Numbered from the stretch's first letter, positions 10,851-24,490 are shown. The stretch: 64,000 bases of DNA from Alligator mississippiensis (GCF_030867095.1 NC_081832.1:62295444-62359443), one strand, 5' to 3'. The notes: a model not told the origin generated them from the sequence alone. Made by a program: numbers and translations.

Positions 10851-13800
10851 GTGCTGTGGGCTAATTGAAAGAACTGTGTGTGTGTGTCTAGCACAGCACT
10901 TACCTGTCTTGAGCTAGTGATATCAGTCTCTTTTCTTCTGGGCAGTTGTTTTCAGAGAACAGTGTTCTGTGTTGCAGGGCAAATTGGTAACATATGGAAA
11001 TCTGGCTAAGTCTATACGGGTGTGTAAATAATGTAAGTTGTGATGTACATGCAATATTTCTTCCCAGTATAGCTATGCTCAGAGAAGCTGTTGTGTAAAA
11101 AATGGCTTTCCCTCACTCCCTGTATTAGATGCACCATTGTATCTCCTTACTTTTCTGTGCACACAGAATTTTCCAGTACTTCTAGCTATATGGGCCAGCA
11201 TAGCTTTGGAGGGCACTGGATTCTCTTCTGATTTTTCCATCTTCAGTAGCACTGTTGATGAAATACCATATCTGGAAACTTTATTTCTGGTGGACAAACC
11301 AGCTAGCCTGCTTAGGACACTGGTTCATTTGGAAACTGAGCAAATTTGGCCTGAGAGTCCCTGAGACTCAAAGCAAATGCTGTGCTTTCAAAGCAGAATT
11401 AACCTGAACCACCCAGCAAGCTGCACTTTGACAGCTCAGCTGCAGAATTCATGAACAGCTCTATACGACTAGGCCTGTGCCTGCAGTCCCAAGCAGCCCT
11501 GCAATAGCGAAGCAGCATGTGTGCACTTAACAGCAAGGAAAAAAATATTTGGAGGAAGACTTTGGCTTCAGTCTCCAGAAACACTGATATGAATGAGCTT
11601 AAAGGATTTTTTTATAGCAGATGGCCTTAGTTGTGCCTTTTCTGTTAAGCGCTTTTTCACCTGTTTTCAGTCCCCTATGCTGGAGGAGTTTCTGTGGCAC
11701 TGGAATCATAAGAGAAATGCTAGGATTTTGTGCCTGGGAGTCCTGCTCTAAAATAGCTGGTTGCGAGCAGCTGTCAAAGACGGCCAGTCGTGGGACTTCC
11801 CATAAATCCAGCCTATGAAAAACCTCCCCAATAAAAGCTCTCCTCTAGCTCATACATGTCTTCAGACAGGAGATGGGAGAGGTGAGGGAGGCGGTAGAGG
11901 TGGGTTACATCATGCGTGCAGTTGTGGAGCAACCCACCTCCCAGGTCACTGCTGCTCAAGGACAACTAATGTCTCTGTGTGAGCTGGGCCCTGGAGGTCC
12001 GGATGTCTCTCTCAGACAGGATCTTTTTTTCAGGAAGCATTTCTGGGCTTGTCTGGGGGAACTGACAGGGATTAAGCTGTGCCATGCTCACTTGCTTTTC
12101 ATGAAGGGCAGCTGATTCAAAGCTGTAGCCCTCCTGGACCTGACAGGTTTATAGGAATAGCATTACCAAGAGACAGTCAGTGCAGGCGGTGGCTGCTACA
12201 CAAAGATTGGAAAGGCTGGGACACATCCAGCTTTCCATTATACTAGGTTATACACTAGTGTAGCTAGACCAGAGTCTGAGCTGTCTAGGTCTGCCTCTCC
12301 CTGCTCTTCTAAACTGTCCTTTTTAAAGGGTCTTGATCATCTGAAAGGGATATCTGGTCACCTCTGGGTTGCAGAGGTAGAACGAGCCCAGCCCAAGCCG
12401 CTAGGGACTAGAGGTGAGACTTGGCACGATTCCAGTTCAGTGCCCACTCAGCTCTGCTTTGCTATGTCCTTTCGTGGAATGGAGGTTGTTAAAACACAGT
12501 GAGGACCCTGCAGTTTCTGTATTGAAATCAAGCCTTGTCTGAGAGCCACCTGGGACTCAAATCAAATGCTGCTTTCAAAGCAGAATTTTTAATTTCCACA
12601 TCTAGCACTTGGGAAATGTTGAGGATTTTGCTCAAAAATAAGCTACAAGGATGGGTGGTGCAGACCTCACACTAGCAAAGAAGGGATCAGTGAAGTTCCT
12701 ATCAACACCAACCTGCTGCACCTGTTGTCAGGCCTGGAGTCAATTAACATGGGAGAAAGCCACTATACCAATGGTGAAATGGGAGAAGTAGATTTTAGGT
12801 GGTGAGATTTTACTGGATCCAGAGTGAGGTCAGATTGCTGCTTGTCAAAGCCTTAGGAAGCAAGGTAGGCTTGAAGTGGGGTGTTTACTCACAGTGTCTG
12901 GCTTGGGGGGACTGTGATTGCTGTCTGTCAGGGGTCACCCTGTAGGGACCATAGGCTTGAAGGAGGGAGCTTAGATGAGATGTGACTAGAGAAAATGGAC
13001 TCTGGATCTGTTGTTAGTTGGGCTGCACAAATGACCTTTTTTGTTTTTTCTGTTCTGTGTTAGGCTGAGGGTGGTAGGGGGCACTTCAGGGTGATTTGGC
13101 CAGAGTCACCATAGGTCTGTCCCATGCTGAGAGTTGTTGCTGCTCCCTGAAGGCCTAGAGGGAAATGAGCAGGGAGATGGGATGGTAGCTCACAGGGGGT
13201 ATTGGGGAACTGCGGCTAGTTTTTTTTAAGCTGATCTTTCTCAGGAAAATAAAGCCGCTCCATTTGAACAGAACAGGGAGCTCTTAAAGTGTGCTGTAAC
13301 AGTGGCTGATGTGGCTTCTGTCTTCCTGAAAAACTGCACTGATACATGAAACTCTTTTATAGTGACTTTATGATTTCTTTATGACTCGTTTGCATTTTTG
13401 GAAATTTGCTACCATCCAATAACAGCTTGGCAGGAGGCTACTTACTGATGTGGGACCCCAGCCTTGCACAGACCCTGCCCTTGGTGGGCTTGCTGCACAA
13501 GCAGGACTTGAGCTTGAAATTCTCAGTGAACACCCCAATAACGGAGGTGACCTTTCTCCCCTGCTATGTGGAGCATTATGGTGTCTTTCTAGCTGCTGGG
13601 ATTGGTGCATACAGCAGGTGATGCTTTCAAGCATTTCTCTGTGAAGGAAAGAACTGAAAACACAAGCTGAGATGCTATTTTAGTACTCCTGACAAGGGGC
13701 CATGTGAACCCCTCTGACCTCTCTCTGGCTTATCAGTAGTTTGCACTGATGCAGCTTTCTGCTTAACAGAAAACAAAGAATGAACCAACCCCCCCACCCC

Positions 13801-16274
13801 CACCAACAATAACAGTATTGTGGCTAATGCTGCACTGGTGAAAGATGCTGGGTTGACATCCACGGAGGCTGCACATACCAGCCACAGTACAAGTTTCTCC
13901 TATGGCATCCACTTGCATGAGATCTGTTGGTGAAAGAGTACTTAGGAGAAGCCCACGGCTCTTTGTGAATACCCATGAAATGCCCCTTCAGGTTTTTGTG
14001 TTGCGATGCAGTATTTTGGCACAGTCCTGGGAATACTTGAGTATAAGACCAAATATTTTTCCATAGGTCTCGATACTGCACTAATGGGGACTCTCAGAGT
14101 GCCACAGATAGACTTGGCAGGCTATTGAACTCCCTGAGCACACCACATCTTGGGGTGCTTGCAACTCCACCCTGCGATCCTGGGAGTGGACTTGGAATGG
14201 CTGAGTCCCATTTGCCTTCCAAAGACAGGTGCAGTGATATAGGAGCTCTGTGCTTTCTCCCACCAAGTAGGGCAGGAGCCCTACTTCCATAGGACGCAGA
14301 AAGAGTCCGATTTCCTGCAGTAGTTATAGGGGATGGCAGTACTAACACTCCAGCATCACGTATTGCCTTAATGGGTGGCTTGAACCTGTTGTATTCTCTT
14401 CTTCCTACAGTTGTCTGCTGGGGTGGTGTAGACCTGGCAGTCCAACATCTGTACAGTGGTGCCAATTCCTCACTGGCACATGGGGCGGCTAATCCTCTCA
14501 TTCATGGTTTTGGGTTGTCTTACTCTCAAGTGATTTGTCACTATACTGGTTATGCCGGTCCTGTTTTCAAAGCATTCTTTACAACATTGAGAGCTAGAAA
14601 CTTACTTAAAACTCCCAACACATAATCTTATGGCTCCAGTATCTGGACACAAGCATGTCATGTTTTTGCCTTTCATCTCCTGTCAGACCAAAACTGGGAA
14701 TGTTTTAAAACTAACAAGGTCAAGGTGTGAAACAATGTGTATTTTGGTTCCTGACCACTTGAGCTATTCCATTCCTACTTCCTCCCACGCAGCATTACTT
14801 CTTATTTCCCACATTAAATCTGATGAGAAACAAAATTGCTTATTTTTCTTCCTTTGGGTCCTAAAACACACTTGGGATTTAAGAAGGGGCAGGCTGAGAA
14901 TCAACTTCATGCCTCCTGAACAGATTCACGTGGGAGACAGCAAAGGCTTGGGATTGTTACCCAAGTTCTGGCTTTTCTGAAGTAGAGCTGACAAATGAAG
15001 CAATAGCTTATCTCCCCCTTACGGCCAGAGACCGTATGGCTGCTCTCTGCTAAAGCTACTAAAGGCTCTACAGGCTGTTTGGAGTTAGGTGGCGTCTAGT
15101 TTTAATTTTACACTGTGCAATATGCTGGGAGGGAGGAAGACTGCAGGGAAAGGGGCAGACACTTGCTGCCATAATGCACTCCAGCAGGTACAGAAAGATA
15201 AGAAAAGGAGGAGAAAATGTGATTTTTTTTTTTTTTAATTTTTTTTTTTAAAGCTGACTAATGGTGCTTTCACTAATAGTCATTGAAGGATGTAGAGCTG
15301 AAGTAGCAGAGATTAAGTTAGATGAAGTCAAAATGAGCTGGCAGCAAAGATGCAGGAACCCTGAAGCTGTAATGGTTTCTCCAACTGTTGCTGCTTCTGC
15401 CTTCCCTCTGCTTTGCTGGTTGTGGGTGGGACAGCAGTTAGGATGTACTCCCAACTCCCAAGAATTTCCTGCCGCTTGCAGCAGTTGTTCGTGAACTTGT
15501 TGGCTCAGATGTCCTGCCTGAGGTGCCCAGGAGGCTCCAGGTGGCACTGGGGTTCACTTCTCCCCAGGCATTGCTAAATGTTCCATCCCCAGGCTTCTTC
15601 CCTGTCCATGCTCCTGAGTGGGTTACTCCATGCTGGAAGGGTGGCAGCAGTGGGCCCAACTCCTGCTCCCTTGTTCTCTGAATAATACAGGGACATGCTA
15701 AAGGAAGCCCCATTCTTTGCAAGAGAGTGTCTCCTTGCCATCCCCAGTTATTGGGCTTCCAGTGGAGGAGCAGAACTGTAGGGGCAAAGTTTGGTTGAGC
15801 TGGGAATGGAAGAGTATGACACTTTGGTGTATCCTGCTTTACAGTCTTCTAGCGTGGTCTTACTTCTACAGTTACATGCATCGAGTCTTGAAAACCAGAT
15901 CCATGTTGCTATAGGAACCTTTATAGCAGTTGTCTCTTCTGAAAAGTGAGTGTGTGTGTGTCCCCTCCCCTCCTTCTATAACAAGCAATTGAATAGAGGT
16001 TTCGCACCTGATATCTTGTTATTCTTTATAGCTGTGCTTAAAATCAGTATTGGGTGTAGAGTCTATGTGTTGAGCAGATTCTGGCCTTTCTGGTAGGGAT
16101 GAGACGGCTGAAAGACTGTTGGATCTTGGGAGATGAATTTCATACCAGGTTAAAATGAATTGTATAACTGAAATGCTAATAAAAAAAATCTTGTCACAAG
16201 ATCTGGGTGGGGGTAGGGGTGAGTAGGTATGTGTGGAAATGGCATCTGAAGCAATCTCATTTTAGACCTTGACT
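10851..16274. other. No gene recognised over 5.4 kb
   Basis: Non-coding DNA with a short GT run near 10878 and adjoining poly-T tracts at about 15222-15250. Open frames such as 14371-14625 and 14630-14980 show no conserved motif and lack splice or start context, so I do not call them. No dispersed repeat could be named. Confidence 0.5.
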
Positions 16275-16530
16275 GGAGAAATGGTCTCAAGTTGCAGCAA
16301 GGGAAGTTTTAGGTTGGATATCAGGAAAAGCTTTCTCATTAGGAGGGTAGTAAAACATTGGAACAGGTTACCTAAGAGAGGTGGTGGAATCTCCACCATC
16401 CTTGCAGGGGGGGTTTAAGACCTGGCTAGGCAAAGCCTTGGCTGGGATGATTTAACTGGGGATGGTTCTGCTTTGAGGGTTTGGACTAGATGACCTCCTT
16501 CCAACTCTAATTTTCTATGATTCTATGACT
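16275..16530 (+). mobile_element. CR1 LINE fragment, 3' end with tail
   Basis: Contains GGTCTCAAGTTGCAGCAAGG, GGTTGGATATCAGGAAAAGC and GAGGGTAGTAAAACATTGGA in CR1 order, and ends with the octamer-type tail TTCTATGATTCTATGAC. It belongs to the same CR1 subgroup as the copies at 57118 (plus) and 21640, 30234 and 61633 (minus), judged by the shared 'TAGTAAAACATTGGAACAGG' block. Confidence 0.9.
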
Positions 16531-18138
16531 GCTTGAAGAAAAGTCATTTGTTAATTTTATAGGCAAGAAATTAAATTCACAAATGCTCTGTCTCTATTCA
16601 CACTCTCATTTGTGGATCTTATGGAGCAATAAGCCCTGCTTCATCATGAATATTTTAGGGAACTGCTATTTGCATTCCTGTAAACCTTGTATGAAGAAAG
16701 CTTACCAAAATATTAGAAAATACCTATTAAAAATTTGTAGCTACAGTGAGATAATGCCTCCAGCGGGCATTTAATAAATACAGTATTCCAGTAATTGGAA
16801 ATACTGTGCTTCACTTAAACATTACCTGAAATCCAGTGTCTGTACGTGTACAACAAAATCCTCTGTTTTCAGCTATGTTTCATAGGCACTGTGCATATGA
16901 CTATGTGCTATAGAGATCAGAGCAGGATTAGTGGTGGGTGGGAGCGGGAGAACTGGGATGGGATCTTTCTACAGCTACTCCTGAGTTCAGAATTTGGGAG
17001 GCAGCGCACCTGGGGAGATGAGGCATTGGACATGGGCAGCAGAACTTGGTAAAAGCAAGGGAGGCCTTGTAATGCATCAGGGCAGGAGTGTGTCTATGTC
17101 AGGGGGAGGGAGGGAATGTGTGATATTTTTAGGGTGTAGAAACCCTATTCATATTTGAGGACTGAAAAACTGTTCTCGTTAGACTCTCCAATCTGTTTCT
17201 CATTTGGGTTTTCATTCCAGAATTTTTTTCAGTAAATAAAAGGTTTGAGAGTTTTATCTTGGGAAAAGATGCTTGTGCATGACTGCTCGAGGTGTTTAAA
17301 TTCAGCTCCCGTGCAAGCTGGGAACAGAGCATGTACAGTAAGTAGCAGAGCAATGGTGCAGTGGGGAAGAATAGTTTGGAGTCAGAACCATGGAGCTTAC
17401 CACCATGTGAGAGCTGATGTGGGTTTTAAAACTGCAGACTTCTGGGTACCCACCTTTGGCAGGAGAGATGAGCACAGGACAAATACTTGGCACTAAGAAT
17501 AACTTCTCAAGTCTGCTCTCACCAAGAGCCAGCTGGAGAAAGTTTAACATAACCCACTTGCCATCACTCTGATACTTTCTGCTCTGCAGTGATGAACACG
17601 ACCCACTGGCACTTGAGGTAACCTGTTTATAATGCAGGGTGGAGCAGCTGAAAATGCCACCACCTACTCTTATTTGATACTGTTAATGACCTTCCTTTGG
17701 TTGAGGGCAACTAAATGGGACTTCATAGAACTCCTCTGGGATTGGGGTATCTCTTTCTCTACATTTTAGTCATAAGGGACATGTGGTAATTCCCTTAACA
17801 GGCAGCCATTGGCTAGGATTTCAGGTGCCACCTGATACACCCACTTGGCTGGGACTGAAAAATACAGCTGGTGCATAGTAACACAATCCTCTGGCAGATC
17901 CATTCCTTTATCAAGGATTGTGTAACTGGGTTCCATTGTTCACTCTGTAGTATCTAATTCTGGAGTCATGCTCTGGCATTGACCATGAGTCTTATAACTG
18001 TGCCAATCTGGCTTGTAGGGGATGTGCATTTCACAATAATTGCGCGTGGTCTGGGGTAGCCATGAGGATTAAGCCTTCAGACCTGCTGGGGCCAAGAACA
18101 ATTCATTGATATAAAATGCACTGAGCCCTGCCCATGGA
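16531..18138. other. No gene recognised
   Basis: 1.6 kb of ordinary non-coding DNA. Nothing I can name. Confidence 0.5.
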
Positions 18139-18226
18139 CACTAGCCAAGGTACCTGGATAAGTCTCAGCTGGCATGATATGCCCATATCATGCCAAATGA
18201 GGCTTATCTAGGTACCTTGGCTAGTG
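18139..18226. repeat. Near-perfect 88-bp palindrome (43-bp arms, 2-base centre)
   Basis: Left arm 18139-18181 and right arm 18184-18226 match as reverse complements at about 39 of 43 positions with no gaps, around the two-base centre CC. Arm landmarks are CACTAGCCAAGGTACC at the outer end and GGCATGATATG at the inner end. Similarity falls off sharply beyond the arms. It could be a very small palindromic MITE or a transcribed hairpin; nothing decides between them here. Confidence 0.85.
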
Positions 18227-18261
18227 CCGTGCACATCCTGGCATAATATCATGCCGACTTG

Positions 18262-18425
18262 TGTAGCACCTTCCTTCTGAAGATTTTGAGGTGCTTCATG
18301 AACATCAAGTCTTGGTACCTGTGGTAGGTGCACTTTGTCATTCTATAGATGGTTGATTTACACAGCAATGGAGTAACCTGGTCAGTCTCAAGATGCTGGA
18401 CAGAGCCAAGTATAAAAGCCTGGTT
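18262..18425 (+). mobile_element. MIR SINE, diverged
   Basis: Matches the MIR core pattern in order: a GTGCTTCATGAACA-type block, then TGGTAGGTGCACTTTGTCAT, then TATAGATGGTTGA, then a CAGAGCC-type motif near 18400. MIRs are ancient, tRNA-headed SINEs mobilised by L2 and shared across amniotes. The divergence is consistent with great age. Confidence 0.65.
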
Positions 18426-19117
18426 CTTTTTATCTTCACCACTATAATCTACGTGGTAGATAGTGACTTAGCATGTGTGGGATTCCCAAATGAGTTGTAT
18501 AGAAAGTACTACAGGACACAGGGACTGAGATGTGCTGTGTGGATTTGAGGAAAGGAATCTAGCGGCGCAAACTGAAGTTTGTGGCTACAAAGCCAGCTCA
18601 CTCCTGTATTGATGCCACAGTTTCTGTTGCCCTAGGCTCCACTGTCCATGTTTTTCCATCATCGGGGAACATTGTCCTGGTTCCTTGTGTTGCAAGACGC
18701 TAAAAAAGACTCTTTAAAGAGAAGTTGCAAAGCAAATCTATGTGGATTCAGCCCAGTGACTTTTGTGCTACAGATCTTTATAACACAGGCAGTGCTCGAC
18801 ACAGGGAAAGTTCAATGAAGGGCTCAAAGTTGGATCAGGCATAGAGGGTCTGGGCTGTACTGAGATTACTGTTTGTGTTTGTTCCTCTGCCATTCCAAAG
18901 GAGAACTGGGAGGTATCCAAAGGTTTTGGAGGGCAGGGAAGGGATTAAAGTGGGTTCAACTTGGTTTATTTGCATTGCTTGGTTAGTGCAGCATAACAAC
19001 AGCTTCATTCTAGCTTACCCCTTGTTTTCTAGCCCAGGTTTCCATCATGAAGCTTTTTTCCACTCTCAGGCTAATAGGATTCTGTAGAATCTGACCCTGA
19101 AGACAGGGTCTGCTTTT
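18426..19117. other. No gene recognised
   Basis: Non-coding DNA between two MIR copies. Nothing further recognised. Confidence 0.45.
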
Positions 19118-19292
19118 TATCTGTGAATCTCCAAGCACTTCGTATAGGAGGACAGTGTTGTCTTTACTCATGGATGGGCAAACGGTGGCTGAGAGATGAA
19201 GCGATTTACCCGGCAGGTTAGTTGAAAGCAGGAATAAACCTAATCTCCTGGTTCCCACTCTAGTGTCCTATCCACTGAGCCATGCAGACTCC
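19118..19292 (+). mobile_element. MIR SINE, diverged
   Basis: Shows the MIR order: CAAGCACTTCGTATAGG, then ATGGATGGGCAAACGGTGGC (consensus 'ATGAGGAAACTGAGGC'), then AGCGATTTACCC, then TAATCTCCTGGTTCCCACTC and TGTCCTATCCACTGAGCCAT (consensus 'TGCTCTTAACCACTACGCTA'). The match to the 3' half is good enough for a confident call. Confidence 0.75.
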
Positions 19293-20139
19293 CAAGGGCT
19301 TCAGCGTCTGACATTCCTGCATAGCGGAGCAGCCCATTGAGCAGAGAGGCTGGTTTTCCAAGAATGCAACTCACATTTTTTTCCCTTTAAGTTGCAGCTG
19401 GTCCCTAGTGACTCGGCAGAAGGGAATACGTGTGCTTTGGGCAGGGGAAAGCTGAGAAGGCAGAAAATCTTTTAAGCCCCTTCACATTATTAATGTATCA
19501 GATGAAGAAATGCAGCAATTTCCTGAGACCTATTAAAGGCATTAATGTATTCATCTGAGAAAGCACATTCAAAGTATTAAATGACTACCCAAGATGCAGG
19601 AACACTATCAGTTAGAACCTGAGAAGCATTGTGGGAAGGAAAAGACCTATTGGATCCAATGAGGCTCATCCTCTTAATGCAGTCTGTACCCTGGCCCCAA
19701 GAAAGCATCTAATTGCTTCTTGAATTACCTCAGCATCTTAAACTTGTCAACCTTGCCAGACAGCTTGCTGCTGAGGTTACTTGCTCTTTGAGCAAATCCA
19801 ACAGCACATCAGGTCTTTGGTAAAAGCTAGACAACACAACGGCTGAACTGGAATTAGCAGATCAGAAAATTTTCTGGTCTGTGCGAGGGGAGGGAGCAGG
19901 ACACAATAATGAATGTAGAACTTGTTGCTTCACAAGGGTGGAGGGAAGAATTGCTCAGTGTTGACAGAATTCTGCTTCTGGCATTGTTGCAATGAACCTG
20001 TACCTCTGCCTGGTTTGTGTTACTTAGTAGTGCTGTGAGATGAATTCTTAAGACATAATTTAACGGGATGTGCTAATTAGTCCTCGTCTCTTAGGGATGG
20101 AAAGCGCTCCCTCCTGTCTTTGCACAGGGCTTAAGTTAA
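19293..20139. other. No gene recognised
   Basis: Ordinary non-coding DNA with no recognisable repeat or exon. Confidence 0.45.
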
Positions 20140-20290
20140 CATAAGAATTGCCACACCAGAGCATACCACTGACCTATCAAGACTGGAATCCTGTCTCCAA
20201 CAGTTGCCAAGGACAAATGCTTAAATCAAAGGGCATTAATCCCTATAACTCTAATAAGTTCCCCATCATCATAGTATAACTTTTCTAAGT
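20140..20290 (-). mobile_element. CR1-related LINE 3' end fragment, reptilian subgroup
   Basis: Read on the plus strand it begins AACATAAGAATTGCCACACC and continues AATCCTGTCTCCAACAGTTG. This is the inverted 3' end of a dispersed reptilian family whose 3' terminus reads 'GACCCAGTATGGC…TTCTTATGTT'. The copy at 53270-53528 is the same family in the opposite orientation. I assign it to the CR1 lineage from recalled consensus and the octamer-like tail; the exact subfamily is uncertain. Confidence 0.55.
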
Positions 20291-21639
20291 CTGTTGGGGA
20301 CATGGCTTATGACTCAATGGCCTGCCTAACCTGTTACATGCAAGGTGCTATAAAATAATTGCTTCCCCTGTTTTGTTTTTCCCTTCTATGGTAATAAAGC
20401 TGAACTAAACCTTTAAGTGCTAAACAAACAAGGGTTTTTTTCCCCAGATTATTTTAAGAGCATCCATTAAATCAGTGCAATCACCCTAGTATGAACTCTT
20501 CCTTTTTAAATCAGTTCATTGGGCACCAGTGAAATGCTACACACATGGGTCTGTGGAGGGACGCTGCACTAAACTGAATCCCTTTTAGGATTGATCTAGT
20601 TAAAACTGGTGTTCTGTTCACCCAAGCTTCATAAAACTGCCTCCAAGAATTTTTCAGAGTGGCAGGTGCTCAGATCTTTGCAGCCTTAGGACTGCCCATT
20701 TACCTTTTTGTCCACAGGCAGCTCCTTCCAGATCAGACTTGAATCATAAATCTTCAGAAGGGGGGGCTCATCCAGTTGCTGCCCATGTGATATGGATAGA
20801 TTCTGCTTTTGCTAATTTAGTACCTCCTGCCATTCTTGATAGAGTAGGAAGCACACAGTGTAGAGTAACAGTAATTGTTTTACATACCTTCTGAGTTCAG
20901 TCGATCCATAGGATCACATCCAGTTTTCTATTGAATGTAGCCATAAGCTTTGATAACTTTGATACTCCACTTGTAACTTGTGAGGGATGTGTGCTCAGAC
21001 TAGCACTGGGCCTCTCTGCCTAGCACAGGCTGCACAAGAGTGCCTGGAAAGGTCTTAACAAAAGTGCTGCCCTTGAGCTACTGAGGTATGCTGTATGGCT
21101 GACTTCGACTGAATTCTTAAAAGTGCTTTTGGCTTTACATACCTGCACAATTCTGACCTCGAGTGGTTTGGGTCTGACTAAGCGTACCATAGCAGATGGC
21201 TGTTTTTCCTCATTGAGCTGTATGTGTCATGAGAGCAGTATGAAATAGGACTTTGTGTCTTCCCATCAAGGTGCCTGCAGACCTGACTGAAGAGTGCTGC
21301 TGGGGGTGACTTGAATTTGTGGCTTGAGTTTGAGAGGCTTGCGTGTTTCACCCACGGCTTGCAGCACAGCTGCCTTATGTTGAGGGCAAATCCTACATAC
21401 CCCAAGGAATATCTCTGTGATACAAGGATGATCCAGTTGCTCCCTCGTTGCTATCAGCATGATGTAGCGTTTTGTCCAACTGTCATGCCAGTCCTCTTTG
21501 CGCTGTATAGACTGATGAAACTGTTCACAGAATAAGGACAGACCAATTATCTAATCTTGCTTCTGTACAGAAGAGGCATTGGCACTTCACCCAGTAACTT
21601 GTACATCAAGCCTGTAACTGCATGGCTCTTGGATACAGA
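20291..21639. other. No gene recognised
   Basis: 1.3 kb of non-coding DNA with no recognisable family. Confidence 0.45.
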
Positions 21640-22455
21640 GACACAGAAAGTTAGGATAGGAAAGGACCTCAGGAGGTCATCTAGTCCAACCCCCTGCTCA
21701 AAACAGGACCATCCCCAAGTAGATCATCCCAGCCACAGCTTTGTCTAACTGGGTTTTGAAAACCTCGAAGGATGGAACTTCCACCACCTCTTCTACTGAC
21801 TGTCTCAGTAACCTGTTCCAGTGTTTTACTACCCTCCTAGTGAGAAAATTCTTCCTAATATCTAAACTTCCCTTGCTGCAACTTGAGACCATTGCTTCTT
21901 GTTTTGTCATCTCCCACCACTGAGAACAGTTCAGCTCCATCCTCCTTCAAACCCCGTCAGGTAGTTGAAGGCTGCTATTAAGTCCCCTCTCGGTCTCCTC
22001 TTATCTAGATTAGATAAGCCCAGTTCCCTTAGTCTTTCCTCATAAGTCATGCGTCTCAGCCCCTTCACCATTTCTGTTGCCCTCCACTGGACTCTCTCCA
22101 ATTTGTCCACATCTTTTCTGTAGTGGGATGCCCAAAACTGAACATGGCACTCCAGATGTGGCCTCACCGGTGCTGATAGAGGGGAATAATTACTTCCCCT
22201 GACTTACTGGCAACACACCTATCAATGCAGTCCAGTATGCTGTTAGCCTTCTTGGCAACAAGGGCACACTGCTGGCTCAGTTTCAACTTACTGTCCACTG
22301 TAACCCCCAGGCCCTTTTTTTGCAGAGCTGCTGCCCAGCCAGTCAGACCCCAGGTTGTACCGCTGCATGGGATTGTTTCATCCTAAATGCAGGACTTTGC
22401 ACTTGCCCTTATTGAACATTATGAGATTTCTTTTGGCCTATATGAAGTGTCAATC
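21640..22455 (-). mobile_element. CR1 LINE fragment, long 3' portion
   Basis: On the minus strand, 22167-21931 encodes [20 protein letters not shown] and [20 protein letters not shown], and 21940-21698 encodes SLDIRKNFLTRRVVKHWNRL, both CR1 ORF2 C-terminal blocks. The plus-strand left end carries the usual inverted 3' end (GGACCTCAGGAGGTCATCTA). The part at 22170-22455 (for example GCCTTCTTGGCAACAAGGGC) is the upstream CR1 block commonly found adjoining in birds and reptiles. Several frame breaks are present, and the octamer tail has decayed. Confidence 0.9.
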
Positions 22456-24490
22456 CTGATTTCTTCAAAGGGAGAATTTATAGTCTTGGAATATATTGTG
22501 CCAACTGGTTTGGTCTCACTCTTAATGCATTCTATAGGGTGCTGTAACAGTTTTTGGGGAAAGCCAAGCTAGCAAGTATATTGTAAACAAGAGCTTTATG
22601 CCAACTTTGCAGAGTTAAACTCAGGCTAATGTGCTCCTGTCCCTTTTCTCTAATCTTGCTTTTTTTCCCCTTCCCCCTTCACCCCTGCAACCAAGGATGT
22701 AGTCTCAGCTACTTCAAACCTGTTTAGATCATGCCATTTCCACAGCTAGCAGCTGGCTCCAAGCTCTCAGTTGGATACATGCCTAAAACTGTGCTACTCC
22801 TAGGTCCCCTGGCAAAAGCTATAGTTGGATTCTCCTGCACTTTGAGAGCTCCCCAGTACGAAAGCATTCATAACATCTGTCTGCATTCTCCTGCTACAGA
22901 CCGGGAGAAGCTGGCTTGCTAACTCCCTTAAATCACTTGATCCTGTTTACAGCAGCTGTGGTGAGAACCCAGGTGGAGCTGCAACAATGTACCACAGTAA
23001 CACCCCCATCACCTCCCCATAAAGAAAGCATTAAGGATGCATGTGAGGCTCTTGGTCTGGAAACCTTCCAGCCCACAGCTCACAGAGTGAGAGAGGATGG
23101 GCTTGGTGGCTGGAAGGGCCTGAATAGAGCAGCAAGTGAAAGTTGCTGGGGTACTGTTTACAGGACATCATGCTGCCTCCTGTTCCTGTAAGAGGGTACA
23201 GGCAAAAGATTCCACTGGCTGGGAAAACTAAGTCCCTTCTCTTCTGGTGGACTTTTTGTAGTTCACAGGAGCCATGGAATCTGCTTTCAGTAATTCAGAA
23301 ACTCTCCAGTTTGATACAGCAAAATGACTATAGAACAGTAGACCCACACTTTTTTTTCCATATGCCAAATGTGTTTTTCATGGACTGACTCCATACAGCA
23401 GCTCTATGCAGCACATGATCTTAAGTCAAACACAAGATCTTATCACCCCATGCTGCTTATTTAACAAAATCTTGATAGGTGTTGTGGCTTAGGAAAGGAG
23501 CTGACCAAGCCTACAATATCAATCTCATTTGCTATCAGGACTTTAAGAAGGGAACCAACTAGTCTTCAACACAGGTATCAGTGACTGCAGTAAATGCTGG
23601 GGATACAAAACTAATTGGAGAGAACTGGCAAGAAAGCTTCTTAACCACAAAGTCAGAATCCAGGTGCCAATGTAGAGAACCATTCCTGTAACAGCACAAA
23701 GAAGCTGGTATTACCCTCCTACCCCCACCACAGGCACTTGAGCTTGCCCCTTCAGCAGTGTCTTTCTCTCACCTGACACTTGTCACAGTAGGCCCATTAA
23801 AGCATGAATTGTTCAGCTGAACTGCTTTGTCGTAAGAATGACTCTCTCTCTAGTTTAGTCATGGTGGGCAGTAGAGCCAGACAGACTTGGGCTTGGGAAT
23901 CCCGAGTTCTCTTCCCAATTTGGACACTGATCAACCGCAGTCAAATCGTGTGTGTGTGTGCGCACGCGCATGTGTGCACGCACCCATTCTCCTGTTTTTC
24001 CAACCCTGCCCCCCAGCACCTGTCAGTGGAATGCACATATCTCGGAGCTCCCCAGGGGGTTGAGCGGCTCAATCTCTCAACAGAGGAAAGAATAGTGAGG
24101 AAAAGAATCTACCCAATGATGCAGCAAGCATAAGACTAGATGACACGACAAATAAAATGCACCAGCAGTGATTAAACTCTGGTGGCAGCCTTTACAATAA
24201 GAATGAAACTTTCTCGCTCAAGGTAGTCTAGGAATATTGTCTTTTAGACCTCTTACGCTAGAGCCCCCAACCCAGCCTACTATTCTTAGCAATCTGTCTA
24301 ATCCTGGCAAGGGAGAACAACGTGCAACAGAAATGTATTTAGAACAGTTCCAATATGCTTTAGGGTTTAAATGTGCTTTAGAATGTACTATATACCACCT
24401 ACAGGGTATTATCTGCGGCTGTCTAGTCAGAACTTTGGTGCCAAAAATGCTTGATAATATAACAACACACAGTACGGTATTGATCTGAAG
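22456..24490. other. No gene recognised
   Basis: Two kilobases of non-coding DNA. A short alternating purine-pyrimidine run (GT/GC) lies at about 23948-23982. A weak MIR-like match at 23860-23930 is too poor to call. Confidence 0.45.

Noticed and set aside
23860-23930. Possible inverted MIR (GAGCCAGACAGACTTGGG)
   Set aside because: The match is short and loses register after about 35 bases; too weak to call.
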